From Clostridiales bacterium (GTDB taxonomy: Bacteria; Bacillota; Clostridia; Christensenellales; Aristaeellaceae), in NCBI GenBank assembly GCA_015056255.1, contig SVGP01000017.1, positions 1 to 64,000 of the forward strand: a DNA stretch of 64,000 nt, read 5' to 3'. The position numbers and the translations under genes were made by a program. Below, piece after piece: positions 41,777 to 50,693 of this stretch (position 1 is the first letter of the stretch; each line of letters opens with the position of its first letter). The notes under the pieces are model-generated. The model saw only the letters and a list, made by a program, of their open reading frames with translations, had not been told where the DNA came from and did no database searches.

Positions 41777-43069
41777 ATGAAACACGCTGTAAAAGTTTTT
41801 TCTCTTTTGTGCGTTCTTGCCTTGGCCGTGAGCGCAATCGGCGGCCTTTCGGAGGAATCAACCTGCTTGGAGCCTCAGCCGAATATCAGTATCTGTCATA
41901 TGCTTGAAACGCTTTCGGGAAGTTTTGAGCCTGCAGAGGATCATGAGGAGGAGCCAAACCCGGAATATGTGCCGTCCGGCGCGTTTATCGATTCGCTGGA
42001 GGCGCTTTCAAGAAAATATGTCGGCTTTATGCCGGAAGAAGTAAAAACCGAAAAGGATTCAGACGGCAATATTTTTTCGGCTGAGGTATACTATAAAAGA
42101 AATGCATATCTGTTGACCATCGACTATGTTTTTGAAGACGGTGTGTCCGCTTGCGAACGAATGATTCAAAACGTGCTTTTTGAAGCTGTTTACAGCGTTC
42201 CCTCGCCGGAAATGGAGGGCTATACGCCCGATCAGGCGGTGATCAGCGGCACGATGGAGGCATGGGATCTGAACTTTACGGTTGTATATACGAAGACGGA
42301 GGGCGAACCGGCAACCCCAAGCGAACCCGCAACCCCAAGCGAGCCCGCCACGCCGAGCGAACCGGCCACACCGAGTGAACCGGCTACACCGAGCGAACCG
42401 GCCACGCCAAGCGAACCGGCTACGCCGAGTGAACCGGCAACACCGAGCGAACCCGCCACGCCGAGCGAACCGGCTACACCGAGCGAATCGGCCACGCCAA
42501 GCGAGCCCGGAAAGCGTCCCGGCGGGAGCAGACCCTCCGGCGGGCGGGGACAAGCGACAAACACCATTCGTCCCGGTGAAGCGGCAACCAGCTATCACGC
42601 CATGGGAAGCAGGGACGTCAGCGCGCACTGGCAGGGGTTGATCCCGGCGGCTGGCGAAATGAAAACAAGCCTGAATTTGGATGGAGGCTGCGCAGTGATC
42701 ACATTTTCGGACTTAAACGGAGTGAACGCGTTTTTCATCGAGAGCACGGAGAACGCAAAGGTTGTGCTTTCCGCAAGCGTTGGTGGCACATGGCGAATCG
42801 GTGGATTCGCGCTCACCGTTCTAAAAGAAAGTGGCTATGACACGCTGATTCTGAAGTGCGGAGAAACCAGCGTACTCATTCCGACGGAAAGCGCCGCAGG
42901 GGGAAGCGAGTATGACGCACTGAAATCCGAAGGAGTTGGCGAACGGCGCATGGAATACCGGTATTCTATTACGGATAAGGGTGAGTGCGTCTTTTCACTG
43001 TACGCGGATGATGAAGAGGTAACTGCGGATGGAAAGCACCGCTTATTAAAAAAGGAGGAGGGTGCATGA
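41777..43069 (+). CDS. Secreted protein with (EPATPS)n linker
   Basis: 430 residues. Signal peptide 1-24 (VFSLLCVLALAVSAIGG). An N-terminal ~150-residue domain (GAFIDSLEALSRKYVGFM, YYKRNAYLLTIDYVFEDG) precedes ten EPATPS units and one ESATPS, a Gly/Arg stretch and a ~150-residue C-terminal beta-rich domain (SAHWQGLIPAAGEMKTSL, GGTWRIGGFALTVL). I do not recognise either end domain. The linker is likely extended and extracellular. GGAGG lies four bases from the ATG, and the next gene overlaps its stop (ATGA), tying it to the exporter operon as a possible substrate or assembly partner. Confidence 0.85.
   Translation: MKHAVKVFSLLCVLALAVSAIGGLSEESTCLEPQPNISICHMLETLSGSFEPAEDHEEEPNPEYVPSGAFIDSLEALSRKYVGFMPEEVKTEKDSDGNIFSAEVYYKRNAYLLTIDYVFEDGVSACERMIQNVLFEAVYSVPSPEMEGYTPDQAVISGTMEAWDLNFTVVYTKTEGEPATPSEPATPSEPATPSEPATPSEPATPSEPATPSEPATPSEPATPSEPATPSEPATPSESATPSEPGKRPGGSRPSGGRGQATNTIRPGEAATSYHAMGSRDVSAHWQGLIPAAGEMKTSLNLDGGCAVITFSDLNGVNAFFIESTENAKVVLSASVGGTWRIGGFALTVLKESGYDTLILKCGETSVLIPTESAAGGSEYDALKSEGVGERRMEYRYSITDKGECVFSLYADDEEVTADGKHRLLKKEEGA
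42305..42502 (+). repeat. Tandem 18-bp repeat, eleven units
   Basis: Eleven copies of an 18-base unit of type GAACCGGCNACNCCNAGY coding EPATPS (last ESATPS). Differences between units are nearly all at third codon positions. Confidence 0.95.
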
Positions 43070-44094
43070 AAAGAATCCGCGCTTTGACGGCTATGATCAT
43101 TATGATGCTGATTCCGTGCGCTGGGGCGGATGAGTATTTCGGACAGACCGCCTTTTTGTATACGGAGACGGTGTACGCCGATTTTGAAGGTGTTATCGAC
43201 GAGGTTTCCGTAAAAGCGGGCGCCAGCATCGGGCCGGAGGATCGCGTGCTTTTTTTGAAAACGGAACGCATATACGCAGATTATGACGGAACTGTGCGTG
43301 GCCTGATGGCTGAGGAAGGGATGATTCTTTACGGGACGACGTTTTTCCTTGAGCCAAAGGAGAAATACAAGCTGCTTGCAAGCGCATCGTATGCGTACGA
43401 TTTGGAGGAAAACCGGCTTGTACACGCGGGCGACACCGTGTATATCTCCTGCGTAATGGACGCAACGCATCATGCCATTGGCTATATTGGGCAGATTGAC
43501 AATGATGAATTCATCATATACACCACCCATGGCACGCTGTATGCAGGCGAGGCTGTCAATGTGTACAGAAGCCCCGAGCGAACCTATCAGACAAGAATCG
43601 GCCGCGCAACGGTATATGCGTCGGACACCGAGGCGTTTGAATGCGAAGGAAAGGCGGTGAAAGTGTATGTCCGGGAAGGCGACCGCGTTCAGAAGGGCGA
43701 GTGCATCATAGAGTATCTTCCCGGCGCATACGCGCCCGAAACGCCCGAGATTGTTTCGGGTCTGAGCGGAATTGTAACGGAGGTATTTGTTCAGGCGGGT
43801 GATCGAGTTTCAAAGGGCGACAAGCTTTTTGAATATGCGCCCATGCATGCGCTGGGATTTTCCTTTGAAGCGCTTCAAGGGGATATGGCGGATATTTGCC
43901 TGGGATCGGAGGCGCAGGCCGTGTTTCTGATCGACCCGCAGGAAACGCCTGTGAGCGCAAGCGTATGCGCAATTGTTCCGCTTGCAGCGGATGAAAATAC
44001 GCTGTACAAAATCCTTTGTTCGCCAAGTATGCCTTTGTCCGTTCTCCGTGAGGGCCTTACGGTGCGCTTGAGCCTGACGGATAGAACGGAATAA
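43066..44094 (+). CDS. Secreted HlyD-like adaptor paralogue 1
   Basis: 342 residues. Signal peptide 1-21 (TAMIIMMLIPCAGA), then two biotinyl-lipoyl-like segments (VYADFEGVIDEVSVKAGASI; YADYDGTVRGLMAEEGMIL), a beta region with LVHAGDTVYISCVMD and VNVYRSPERTYQTRIGRATV, and a third lipoyl-like segment (SGLSGIVTEVFVQAGDRVSK). No membrane helix besides the signal. It overlaps the repeat-protein gene by four bases. It is clearly related to the next gene by shared GxAVNVYRS..RIGRxTV pattern. It may be an extra periplasm-like/wall-zone adaptor for the MacAB-type exporter. Confidence 0.82.
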   Translation: MKRIRALTAMIIMMLIPCAGADEYFGQTAFLYTETVYADFEGVIDEVSVKAGASIGPEDRVLFLKTERIYADYDGTVRGLMAEEGMILYGTTFFLEPKEKYKLLASASYAYDLEENRLVHAGDTVYISCVMDATHHAIGYIGQIDNDEFIIYTTHGTLYAGEAVNVYRSPERTYQTRIGRATVYASDTEAFECEGKAVKVYVREGDRVQKGECIIEYLPGAYAPETPEIVSGLSGIVTEVFVQAGDRVSKGDKLFEYAPMHALGFSFEALQGDMADICLGSEAQAVFLIDPQETPVSASVCAIVPLAADENTLYKILCSPSMPLSVLREGLTVRLSLTDRTE

Positions 44095-44127
44095 ATACAA
44101 GATATATTAAACAAGGGGGAATAGATC

Positions 44128-45246
44128 ATGACAAAATGGGTAAACAGGGTATTGGCGCTTTTTCTGATGCTTTCAATGGCATTTGGCGCCTGCGCGTATT
44201 CCGAGGGACAGCTGGCCTTTGACGGAACAGTGGCTGCGGATGAGAGCGTGTCCGTTACTGCGCCAATCGGCGGAACGGCTGAGAACGTAAGGTTCATCGC
44301 GGGACAGCGCATCGAGGAGGGCGACGTCGTTATGACGCTTAAGCCGGAGGAAGTCAAAGCGACCGAGAGCGGAACGGTGAGGGGGATATTTGCCAAAGCA
44401 GGCGACAGCGCAGATGTGATTTCAAGTCGATACGGCGCGGTATTGTACATCGAACCCGAATACGTATATACGCTTTCTGCCAGCACGTCCAACGCCTACA
44501 ATCTGGATGAAAATAAATTTGTCCATACCGGCGAAATCGTGTATCTCACCTGTACGGATAATACCAACATGAAGGGAACGGGTGTGATTACCGCCGTTGA
44601 CGGCAGCAACTACAGCGTTGAGGTAACCGAAGGCACATTCGGAATCGGGGATACCGTGAACATTTTCAGATCCGCCGACCGCCTCTCCAAATCCCGCATC
44701 GGTCGCGGCACGGTGGCCCGCGTCAATCCCGTTGCCTACGCGGGAAGCGGCAGCGTTTACCGCGTACTTGTTCAGGAAGGCCAGTTTGTCAATGCAGGCG
44801 ACGTTCTTTTTGAAACCCTGCCCGGCACGTATGACGGGTATTACTTCATGGGCAACACCGTGGTAAGCGATGTAAGCGGCGTCATTGAAAGCGTAAATGC
44901 TGGAAACGGTCAGACGGTCAATAAGGGTGACAGCGTCTTGAACGTCTATCCCGACGGCTGCATGTATATTGAATTTACTGTAAACGAAATGGATCTTTAC
45001 GGAATCAAGGAAGGCGATGGGGTGGAAATTGAATTCCTTTGGAACGAGGGCGAGGTTCAAAGGACGAAGGGCGAGGTTACGTTCATCTCCCTAATCAGCG
45101 CAAACGACAGCGCGGAATATACCGCACGCGCTTCATTTGAAGCCGATGAGAATATACGCCTTGGCATGACGGCGGTTGTGTACACGCTTTCTGAGGACGA
45201 TGCGAAGGAAACAAATGAAGCACAAGAGGATTTTTTTGAGGAATAA
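44128..45246 (+). CDS. Secreted HlyD-like adaptor paralogue 2
   Basis: 372 residues; signal peptide 1-24, with FGAC possibly acting as an atypical lipobox. Lipoyl-like halves SVTAPIGGTAENVRFIAGQ and SGTVRGIFAKAGDSA, then FVHTGEIVYLTCTDN, VNIFRSADRLSKSRIGRGTV, SDVSGVIESVNAGNGQTVNK and a membrane-proximal YIEFTVNEMDLYGIKEGDG. It parallels the upstream gene domain by domain, so the two arose by duplication. C-terminus acidic. GGGGG precedes the ATG; the operon terminator follows. Confidence 0.82.
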   Translation: MTKWVNRVLALFLMLSMAFGACAYSEGQLAFDGTVAADESVSVTAPIGGTAENVRFIAGQRIEEGDVVMTLKPEEVKATESGTVRGIFAKAGDSADVISSRYGAVLYIEPEYVYTLSASTSNAYNLDENKFVHTGEIVYLTCTDNTNMKGTGVITAVDGSNYSVEVTEGTFGIGDTVNIFRSADRLSKSRIGRGTVARVNPVAYAGSGSVYRVLVQEGQFVNAGDVLFETLPGTYDGYYFMGNTVVSDVSGVIESVNAGNGQTVNKGDSVLNVYPDGCMYIEFTVNEMDLYGIKEGDGVEIEFLWNEGEVQRTKGEVTFISLISANDSAEYTARASFEADENIRLGMTAVVYTLSEDDAKETNEAQEDFFEE

Positions 45247-45256
45247 GGAAAAACAT

Positions 45257-45320
45257 AAAACCGGCCTGCCGATTCAAAGCAACCCGCAGAGGGTTGACTG
45301 AACCGGCAGGCCGGTTTTTT
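45257..45320 (+). terminator. Terminator of exporter operon
   Basis: AAAACCGGCCTGCCG and CGGCAGGCCGGTTTTTT arms, with an inner hairpin CAACCC / GGGTTG; also usable for the converging rluA-type gene. Confidence 0.9.
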
Positions 45321-45333
45321 ACCGGCAAAAGCG

Positions 45334-46221
45334 CTATTCATCCATGAGCGTCTGAAGCGCCTTGGGCAGTGGGGAAGAAAACTCCATGACTTCGCCTGTG
45401 ATCGGGTGTGTAAAGCGGATGTAAGCCGAATGCAGAGCGAATCTTCCGGGCAGGACGTCTTCCCTTTCTTCCCCGTAAAGAAAATCGCCGAAGACGGGAC
45501 AGCCAATATGCTTTAAATGCACGCGGATCTGGTGGGTTCGCCCGGTTGCGAGGCGCAGGTGGATAAGACTGCGCCTCCCGGAGACTTTGACAGTCTCATA
45601 GTGCGTGACGGATTCCTTTCCGCTTTCTTTTACCTCGCGCTTGACCGTCGCGCCCTCGGCCTTTCCAATTGGCGCGTCGATCGTGCCTGAAAGCGGAGTC
45701 GGTACGCCTTCGGTGACAGCGAGATACTCGCGAACAAAATCGGGCGTGTGCAGTTGAGAGGCCATTTTCATCTGCGCATGCGCGTGCTTTGCTACGCACA
45801 TTAAGCCGCTTGTGCCCTTGTCCAGACGGTTGACCGGGCGGAAAACATAGTTTTCCACGTCCCGATAGCGGTACGCCATGCGGTTTTCAAGCGTGTTGTC
45901 CGGCTGCTTGGGCGAGGACTGTGTGGCCAGCGGCGCTTCCTTGTCAAGGATGATGATATCGTCGTCCTCGTACAAGACGTTTACAGGCACATTTTCGGGT
46001 GTGATGACAAAATCATTTTCATCGTCAATCAGGCTTATAGAAATCACGTCGCCCGCATGCACCACGTGATCCGCATGAACGCTCTCGCCGTTTAGGCAAA
46101 GGGCATTGAGCGCCTTTGCCCGCGCAAGCTGATGGCTGGAAATGCCGATTTTCGAGCGGGCTACGCGCTTTATAAGCCGGCCATCGTCTTCCTGTAGGGC
46201 AGTGTAGGAAAGCGTTCGCAT
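45334..46221 (-). CDS. RluA-family pseudouridine synthase
   Basis: 295 residues. An S4-like N-terminal RNA-binding part (ISSHQLARAKALNALCLNGE, split) precedes the RluA catalytic domain: FRPVNRLDKGTSGLM with the catalytic Asp (about 127-141; the usual first His is Asn), the LATGRTHQIRVHLKHIGCPV block and FALHSAYIRFTHP. It isomerises uridines in rRNA or tRNA (RluC/D-type target likely). Downstream of thrS on the same strand, 72 bases away. Confidence 0.92.
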   Translation of the reverse strand: MRTLSYTALQEDDGRLIKRVARSKIGISSHQLARAKALNALCLNGESVHADHVVHAGDVISISLIDDENDFVITPENVPVNVLYEDDDIIILDKEAPLATQSSPKQPDNTLENRMAYRYRDVENYVFRPVNRLDKGTSGLMCVAKHAHAQMKMASQLHTPDFVREYLAVTEGVPTPLSGTIDAPIGKAEGATVKREVKESGKESVTHYETVKVSGRRSLIHLRLATGRTHQIRVHLKHIGCPVFGDFLYGEEREDVLPGRFALHSAYIRFTHPITGEVMEFSSPLPKALQTLMDE

Positions 46222-46293
46222 GGATAATAAGTTCTCCTCGTTTTTTTGATAAATTCGGTTTGCAAGCGGAAATTTCCTGCTTCTGAATGAAAT

Positions 46294-48189
46294 TCAGTTT
46301 GATTTTGATAGAATTTCCTCACGGATGCAGAGGATGAAATCATTTAAAACCATGCTTCCGAGATTCACGCCGCCGCGCGCCGTGACAGAGATGAGGCTGT
46401 CTTCCGCTTCTTTCTGACCGATTACGATCAGATAAGGAATTTTCATGTTTCTGGCTTCGCGGATTTTAAGACTGATTTTCTCGTTTCTCAAATCGCCCTC
46501 TGTGCGGATGCCGTTTGCTTCAAGCGCTTTTATAACGGCTTCTGCATACGCGTTCTGATGCGTTGTGATGGTTAAAACTTTCGCCTGAACGGGCGAAAGC
46601 CAGACGGGGAACGCACCGGCGTAGTGTTCGGTTAAAATGCCGATGAAGCGCTCGATGGAACCGAACAGCACCCTGTGAATCATGACCGGGCGGCGCTTTT
46701 CGCCATTGGCATCTGTGTATACAAGCTTGAAGCGTTCAGGCAGGTTCATGTCCAACTGAATGGTGCCGCACTGCCAAGTTCTTCCGAGGGAATCCTTTAG
46801 GTGGAAGTCAATCTTCGGGCCGTAAAATGCGCCGTCGCCCTCGTTTATGATGTAGTGTACGCCGATTTCGTCGAGCGCATCCTTAAGGCCTTTTGTCGCG
46901 ATTTCCCACATTTCGTCCGTTCCGATGGAGTTTTCGGGGCGCGTGGACAGCTCCACATGATAGGAAAAGCCGAAAACGGAATACACCTCGTCAATCAGGC
47001 GGTATACGCCCATGATTTCATCCTTGATCATTTCCTCCGTCATGAAGATGTGGGCGTCATCCTGTGTAAAGCACCTGACGCGCATCAGACCGTGCAGCGT
47101 TCCCGATTTTTCATTTCTGTGCACCAGGCCGAGTTCTCCGCATCGAATCGGCAAATCTTTGTAACTTACAGGCTTTCTTTTATACGCCAGCATGCCGCCC
47201 GGACAATTCATGGGCTTAACGGCATAATCGTGGTCGTCGATTTTTATGGAATACATGGTGTCGCGGTAGTGATCCCAATGCCCGCTGGTTTCCCAAAGTT
47301 CGCGCGTTAAGATCATCGGCGTTTTGATTTCTTCATACCCGTTTTTTCGGTGCAGCGCGCGCCAATAGCTTTCAAGTTCATTTCGAAGAATCATTCCCTT
47401 TGGATAGAAAAACGGCATGCCCGGCCCTTCGTCCAGAACATCGAAAAGATCCAGTTGCCGACCAAGTTTTCGATGATCGCGCTTTTTGGCTTCATCAATA
47501 CGGAAAAGATATTCATCCAGCTGTGCCTGATCGAAAAACGCCGTGCCGTAAATTCTTTGGAGCATTTTGTTCTTTTCATTTCCACGCCAGTATGCGCCTG
47601 CGACGGAAAGAAGCCTGAAGGATTTGATCATACCAACTGAAGCAAGATGCGGCCCCGCGCAAAGGTCGGTGAATTTTCCATGCGAATAGAATGAGATTTC
47701 AGCGTCCGGGGAAAGATCACGGATCAGCTCAAGTTTATAGGGCTCCTCCTTCATATAAGAAAGCGCGTCTTCCAGTGAAAGGGTAAAGCGGCGAACGGGC
47801 GTATTTCTGCGGATGATATCTTTCATTACTGCTTCAATCTTCGTGAGAAGCTCAGGGGTAAAGGGAACGGGTGAATCAAAGTCATAGTAAAAACCGTCAT
47901 CCGTTGCGGGGCCGATGGCGAGACGCGCTTCGGGAATAAGCGTCTTGACTGCTTCGGCAAGCACGTGGCTTGTCGTGTGGCGGAGAACGGAAAGGGCGAT
48001 AGGATCGTCCTTTGAAAGAAAATCGAGGTCGCAGCCGTCGGTCAACACGGTAGTCAGCGGGCAAACCTCCTTGTTGATGGTCGCAAAATGCATGTTAGTT
48101 ACGCTTTCACCTAAGAGTAAGTGAAGCGCGTCCTGCGCGGTCGTTTGTTTTTGAATGGCAACGGGGTTCCCTTGATAGTGAACGATCAT
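46294..48189 (-). CDS. thrS: Threonyl-tRNA synthetase, canonical copy
   Basis: 631 residues. N-terminal TGS domain, second editing-type domain with HTTSHVLAEAV and FTDLCAGPHLASVG, class II core with MNCPGG (Zn Cys), RNEKSGTLHGLMRVRCFTQDDAHIF split around the Zn His, and MIHRVLFGSIERFIG with the third Zn His, then an anticodon-binding domain. It charges tRNA-Thr. Behind its own T-box and directly after a second, divergent thrS. Start ATG preceded by GGAGG. Confidence 0.95.
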   Translation of the reverse strand: MIVHYQGNPVAIQKQTTAQDALHLLLGESVTNMHFATINKEVCPLTTVLTDGCDLDFLSKDDPIALSVLRHTTSHVLAEAVKTLIPEARLAIGPATDDGFYYDFDSPVPFTPELLTKIEAVMKDIIRRNTPVRRFTLSLEDALSYMKEEPYKLELIRDLSPDAEISFYSHGKFTDLCAGPHLASVGMIKSFRLLSVAGAYWRGNEKNKMLQRIYGTAFFDQAQLDEYLFRIDEAKKRDHRKLGRQLDLFDVLDEGPGMPFFYPKGMILRNELESYWRALHRKNGYEEIKTPMILTRELWETSGHWDHYRDTMYSIKIDDHDYAVKPMNCPGGMLAYKRKPVSYKDLPIRCGELGLVHRNEKSGTLHGLMRVRCFTQDDAHIFMTEEMIKDEIMGVYRLIDEVYSVFGFSYHVELSTRPENSIGTDEMWEIATKGLKDALDEIGVHYIINEGDGAFYGPKIDFHLKDSLGRTWQCGTIQLDMNLPERFKLVYTDANGEKRRPVMIHRVLFGSIERFIGILTEHYAGAFPVWLSPVQAKVLTITTHQNAYAEAVIKALEANGIRTEGDLRNEKISLKIREARNMKIPYLIVIGQKEAEDSLISVTARGGVNLGSMVLNDFILCIREEILSKSN

Positions 48190-48234
48190 GCTGTTTTCCT
48201 CCTTCTTTCAATATTTTGCCCTGATCGTTTGTAT

Positions 48235-48460
48235 GAAAAAACACCCGTCCCTACATCTATATGAAGGGACGGATGTCTGATCCGCGGTTCCACCCGACTT
48301 GCCGCATGCGGCCGCTTTGAGGGCTTATCGCGCCGTCAAACGCCGCGCGGTCAAAAAGGCGGTAATCCCGGGGACTGGCCTATGCGCGCTCTCAGCGTAT
48401 TCACGCGCAATCTCTGTCGGCAGCTTTACCCGAAATCGTGTTCTTTTATCATATCCGCGT
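48235..48460 (-). promoter_or_regulatory. T-box leader of canonical thrS
   Basis: Reading the minus strand, the conserved T-box GGGTGGAACCGCGG (48282-48295) lies ahead of a terminator stem ATCCGTCCCT / AGGGACGGGT with TTTTTT (48236-48276), 50 bases before the thrS ATG. The upstream ~165 bases are GC-rich and can form stem I. Uncharged tRNA-Thr would favour the antiterminator. I did not fix the specifier codon. Confidence 0.9.
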
Positions 48461-48468
48461 GGATGGAT

Positions 48469-48497
48469 ATTTTACTTCTTTTCCTTGTTGTCGACAA
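48469..48497 (-). promoter_or_regulatory. Candidate promoter of second T-box unit
   Basis: TTGTCG (48492-48497), 17-base spacer, TAAAAT (48469-48474); it overlaps the last codons of the upstream thrS copy and fits a start just before the T-box leader. Confidence 0.45.
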
Positions 48498-50406
48498 CTT
48501 CCTTAAGAAGTGCGCTGAACGCGTCGAAGCTCATGGCGCCGAGATCGCCCTCTGCTCTGTGGCGTACGGAAACAGTGCCGTCGGCCATGTCGCGGTCGCC
48601 CACGATCAGCATGTAGGGGATCTTTTCAATCTGGGCATCTCTGATCTTCTTTCCGATCTTGTTGCCGGTTACGTCCGCTTCTGCACGGAAACCGAGGGCG
48701 GAGAGCTTGTTCTTAAGGTCGATTGCGTAGTCGGCGGCGCGGTCGGTTACAGAGAGGATGCGAACCTGCTCGGGGGCCATCCAGGTGGGCAGCGCGCCGG
48801 CGTAGGTTTCGATGAGGTAAGCGAGGGTGCGCTCGTAGCAGCCGAGGCTGGTTCTATGGATGATGTAGGGCAGCTTCTTCTCGCCGTTTTCGTCGATGTA
48901 GTACATGCCGAACTTTTCAGCCAGCAGCATATCGATCTGGATGGTGACGATGGTGTCTTCTTTTCCGAAAACGTTGTGGAACTGAATGTCCAGCTTCGGG
49001 CCGTAGAAGGCGGCTTCGTCGATGCCGATTTCGTATTTGACGTCGAGGTCGTCCAGAATCTGCTTCATAACGGCCTGTGCGGTCTCCCACTGCTCGCGGG
49101 TGCCTTCGTATTTGTTCTTGGGGTTCTCCGGATCCCACTGGGAGAAGCGGAAGGTGCACTTATCGAGCATGCCGACGGTGCCGAGCATGTATTTGGCAAG
49201 CTCTAAGCAGCCCTTGAATTCCTCTTCCAGCTGATCGGGGCGAAGGACGAGGTGGCCTTCGGAGATGGTGAACTGGCGAACGCGGATCAGGCCGTGCATT
49301 TCGCCGGAATCTTCATTTCTGAAAAGGGTAGAGGTCTCGCCCAGACGCATGGGAAGCTCTCTGTAGCTTCTCTGGCGGTTGAGATAAACCTGATACTGGA
49401 AGGGGCAGGTCATGGGGCGAAGCGCGAAGCACTCCTTGGTCTCGTCATAGGGATCGCCCAGGATGAACATGCCGTCCAGATAATGATCCCAGTGGCCGGA
49501 GATGCGATACAGATCGCGCTTGGCCATGAGAGGGGTCTTGGTCAAAAGGTAGCCGGCCTTCTGCTCGGTGTCTTCAACCCAGCGCTGTAAAAGCTGAATG
49601 GTTCTTGCGCCCTTGGGCAGAAGAATCGGCAGGCCCTGGCCGATGGAATCGACAGTGGTGAAGTATTCAAGCTCGCGGCCGAGCTTGTTGTGGTCGCGCT
49701 TTAAGGCGTCTTCACGGGCGGCGACGTATGCGTCCAACTCTTCCTTGGTGGCAAAGGCGGTGGCATAGATGCGCTGGAGCATCTTGTTTTTCTCGCTGCC
49801 GCGCCAGTATGCGCCGGCGATGGACATGATCTTTACGGCCTTGACCTTACCGGTAGAGGGCAGGTGCGGGCCAGCGCAAAGATCGGTAAAGCCTTCCTGC
49901 TTGTAGAAGGAGATGGTTTCGCCTTCGGGCAGATCATTGATGAGCTCGATTTTGTAGGGCTCGTCCTTCATAAGCTCAAGCGCTTCCTCGCGGGAAAGCT
50001 CAAAACGCTCAACGCGGGAATTCTTCTTGACGATCTTCGCCATTTCCTTTTCAACGGCGGCGATGAAGTCGGTGGTGAAGGGCTCGTCTACGTCAAAATC
50101 GTAGTAGAAGCCATTGTCGATAGCGGGGCCGATGGCGAGCTTCGCATCGGGGCGAAGGTTTTTAACGGCCTGCGCGAGCACGTGGCTTGCGGTGTGGCGA
50201 AGAACGCGAAGTCCTTCGGGATCGGCTGCGGTTAAGAATTCAACCTCTGCGTCTTCATTGATGGCGGCAGCCAAGTCGGTTACAACGCCGTTGACCTTTG
50301 CAGCCAGCGCGCTCTTTTTGAGCTCCTTATCGATTTCGCCCGCGATATCGAGCGCATTTTTGCCGTTTTCAAACTCGTATGCGTTTCCGTTTACCATGAT
50401 TTTCAT
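48472..50406 (-). CDS. thrS: Threonyl-tRNA synthetase, divergent copy
   Basis: 644 residues from the ATG at 50406, nine bases after GGAGG; a frame reaching 50484 merely reads into the leader. Same domain order as the copy at 46294 (TGS, HTASHVLAQAV, FTDLCAGPHLPSTG, class II core). The core deviates: MTCPFQ for MNCPGG, and TISEGHLV where the canonical enzyme has TQDDAHIF; the three presumed Zn ligands (Cys, EMHGL His, IIHRTSLG His) remain. It probably charges tRNA-Thr under a different condition or inhibitor. A non-canonical substrate is less likely. Own promoter and T-box. Confidence 0.92.
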   Translation of the reverse strand: MKIMVNGNAYEFENGKNALDIAGEIDKELKKSALAAKVNGVVTDLAAAINEDAEVEFLTAADPEGLRVLRHTASHVLAQAVKNLRPDAKLAIGPAIDNGFYYDFDVDEPFTTDFIAAVEKEMAKIVKKNSRVERFELSREEALELMKDEPYKIELINDLPEGETISFYKQEGFTDLCAGPHLPSTGKVKAVKIMSIAGAYWRGSEKNKMLQRIYATAFATKEELDAYVAAREDALKRDHNKLGRELEYFTTVDSIGQGLPILLPKGARTIQLLQRWVEDTEQKAGYLLTKTPLMAKRDLYRISGHWDHYLDGMFILGDPYDETKECFALRPMTCPFQYQVYLNRQRSYRELPMRLGETSTLFRNEDSGEMHGLIRVRQFTISEGHLVLRPDQLEEEFKGCLELAKYMLGTVGMLDKCTFRFSQWDPENPKNKYEGTREQWETAQAVMKQILDDLDVKYEIGIDEAAFYGPKLDIQFHNVFGKEDTIVTIQIDMLLAEKFGMYYIDENGEKKLPYIIHRTSLGCYERTLAYLIETYAGALPTWMAPEQVRILSVTDRAADYAIDLKNKLSALGFRAEADVTGNKIGKKIRDAQIEKIPYMLIVGDRDMADGTVSVRHRAEGDLGAMSFDAFSALLKEVVDNKEKK

Positions 50407-50430
50407 GTGTCTGTTCCTCCTTTTCGGAAA

Positions 50431-50658
50431 TAAAAAACGCCCGTCCCTTATGCGAAGGGACGAGCGGTATGCCCGTGGTTCCACCCAACTGACGCGAAGA
50501 TTTCACGCCGCTTTGAAAGGCTGTATCGTGCCTTTAATACGCCTGCGGTCAGGAGGCGGTGCGCCCGGTTCAAGGTGTGCCGCATGCGCTTTCAGCCCTT
50601 GGCGCACGCTCTCTTTCGCTCCTTTTGAAAAGGCAAATCTCCGTCATTCCGTTGGATT
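50431..50658 (-). promoter_or_regulatory. T-box leader of divergent thrS
   Basis: Minus-strand T-box GGGTGGAACCACGGG (50472-50486) followed by a terminator stem CGTCCCTT / AAGGGACGGGCG and TTTTTT (50432-50466). The leader starts just after the promoter at 50665-50693. Confidence 0.92.
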
Positions 50659-50664
50659 AAGGCG

Positions 50665-50693
50665 ATTATACGCCCGAAACGGGTTTGTGTCAA
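50665..50693 (-). promoter_or_regulatory. Consensus promoter of thrS leader
   Basis: TTGACA (50688-50693), exactly 17 bases, TATAAT (50665-50670) on the minus strand. Confidence 0.9.

Noticed and set aside
42305-42502. Possible CRISPR array
   Set aside because: Units are contiguous with no spacers and stay in frame in a protein gene.
42059-42628. Minus-strand frames with repeated SLGVAG or RFARCSR units
   Set aside because: Mirror reading of the 18-bp repeat that codes EPATPS; no start site and no relation to neighbours.
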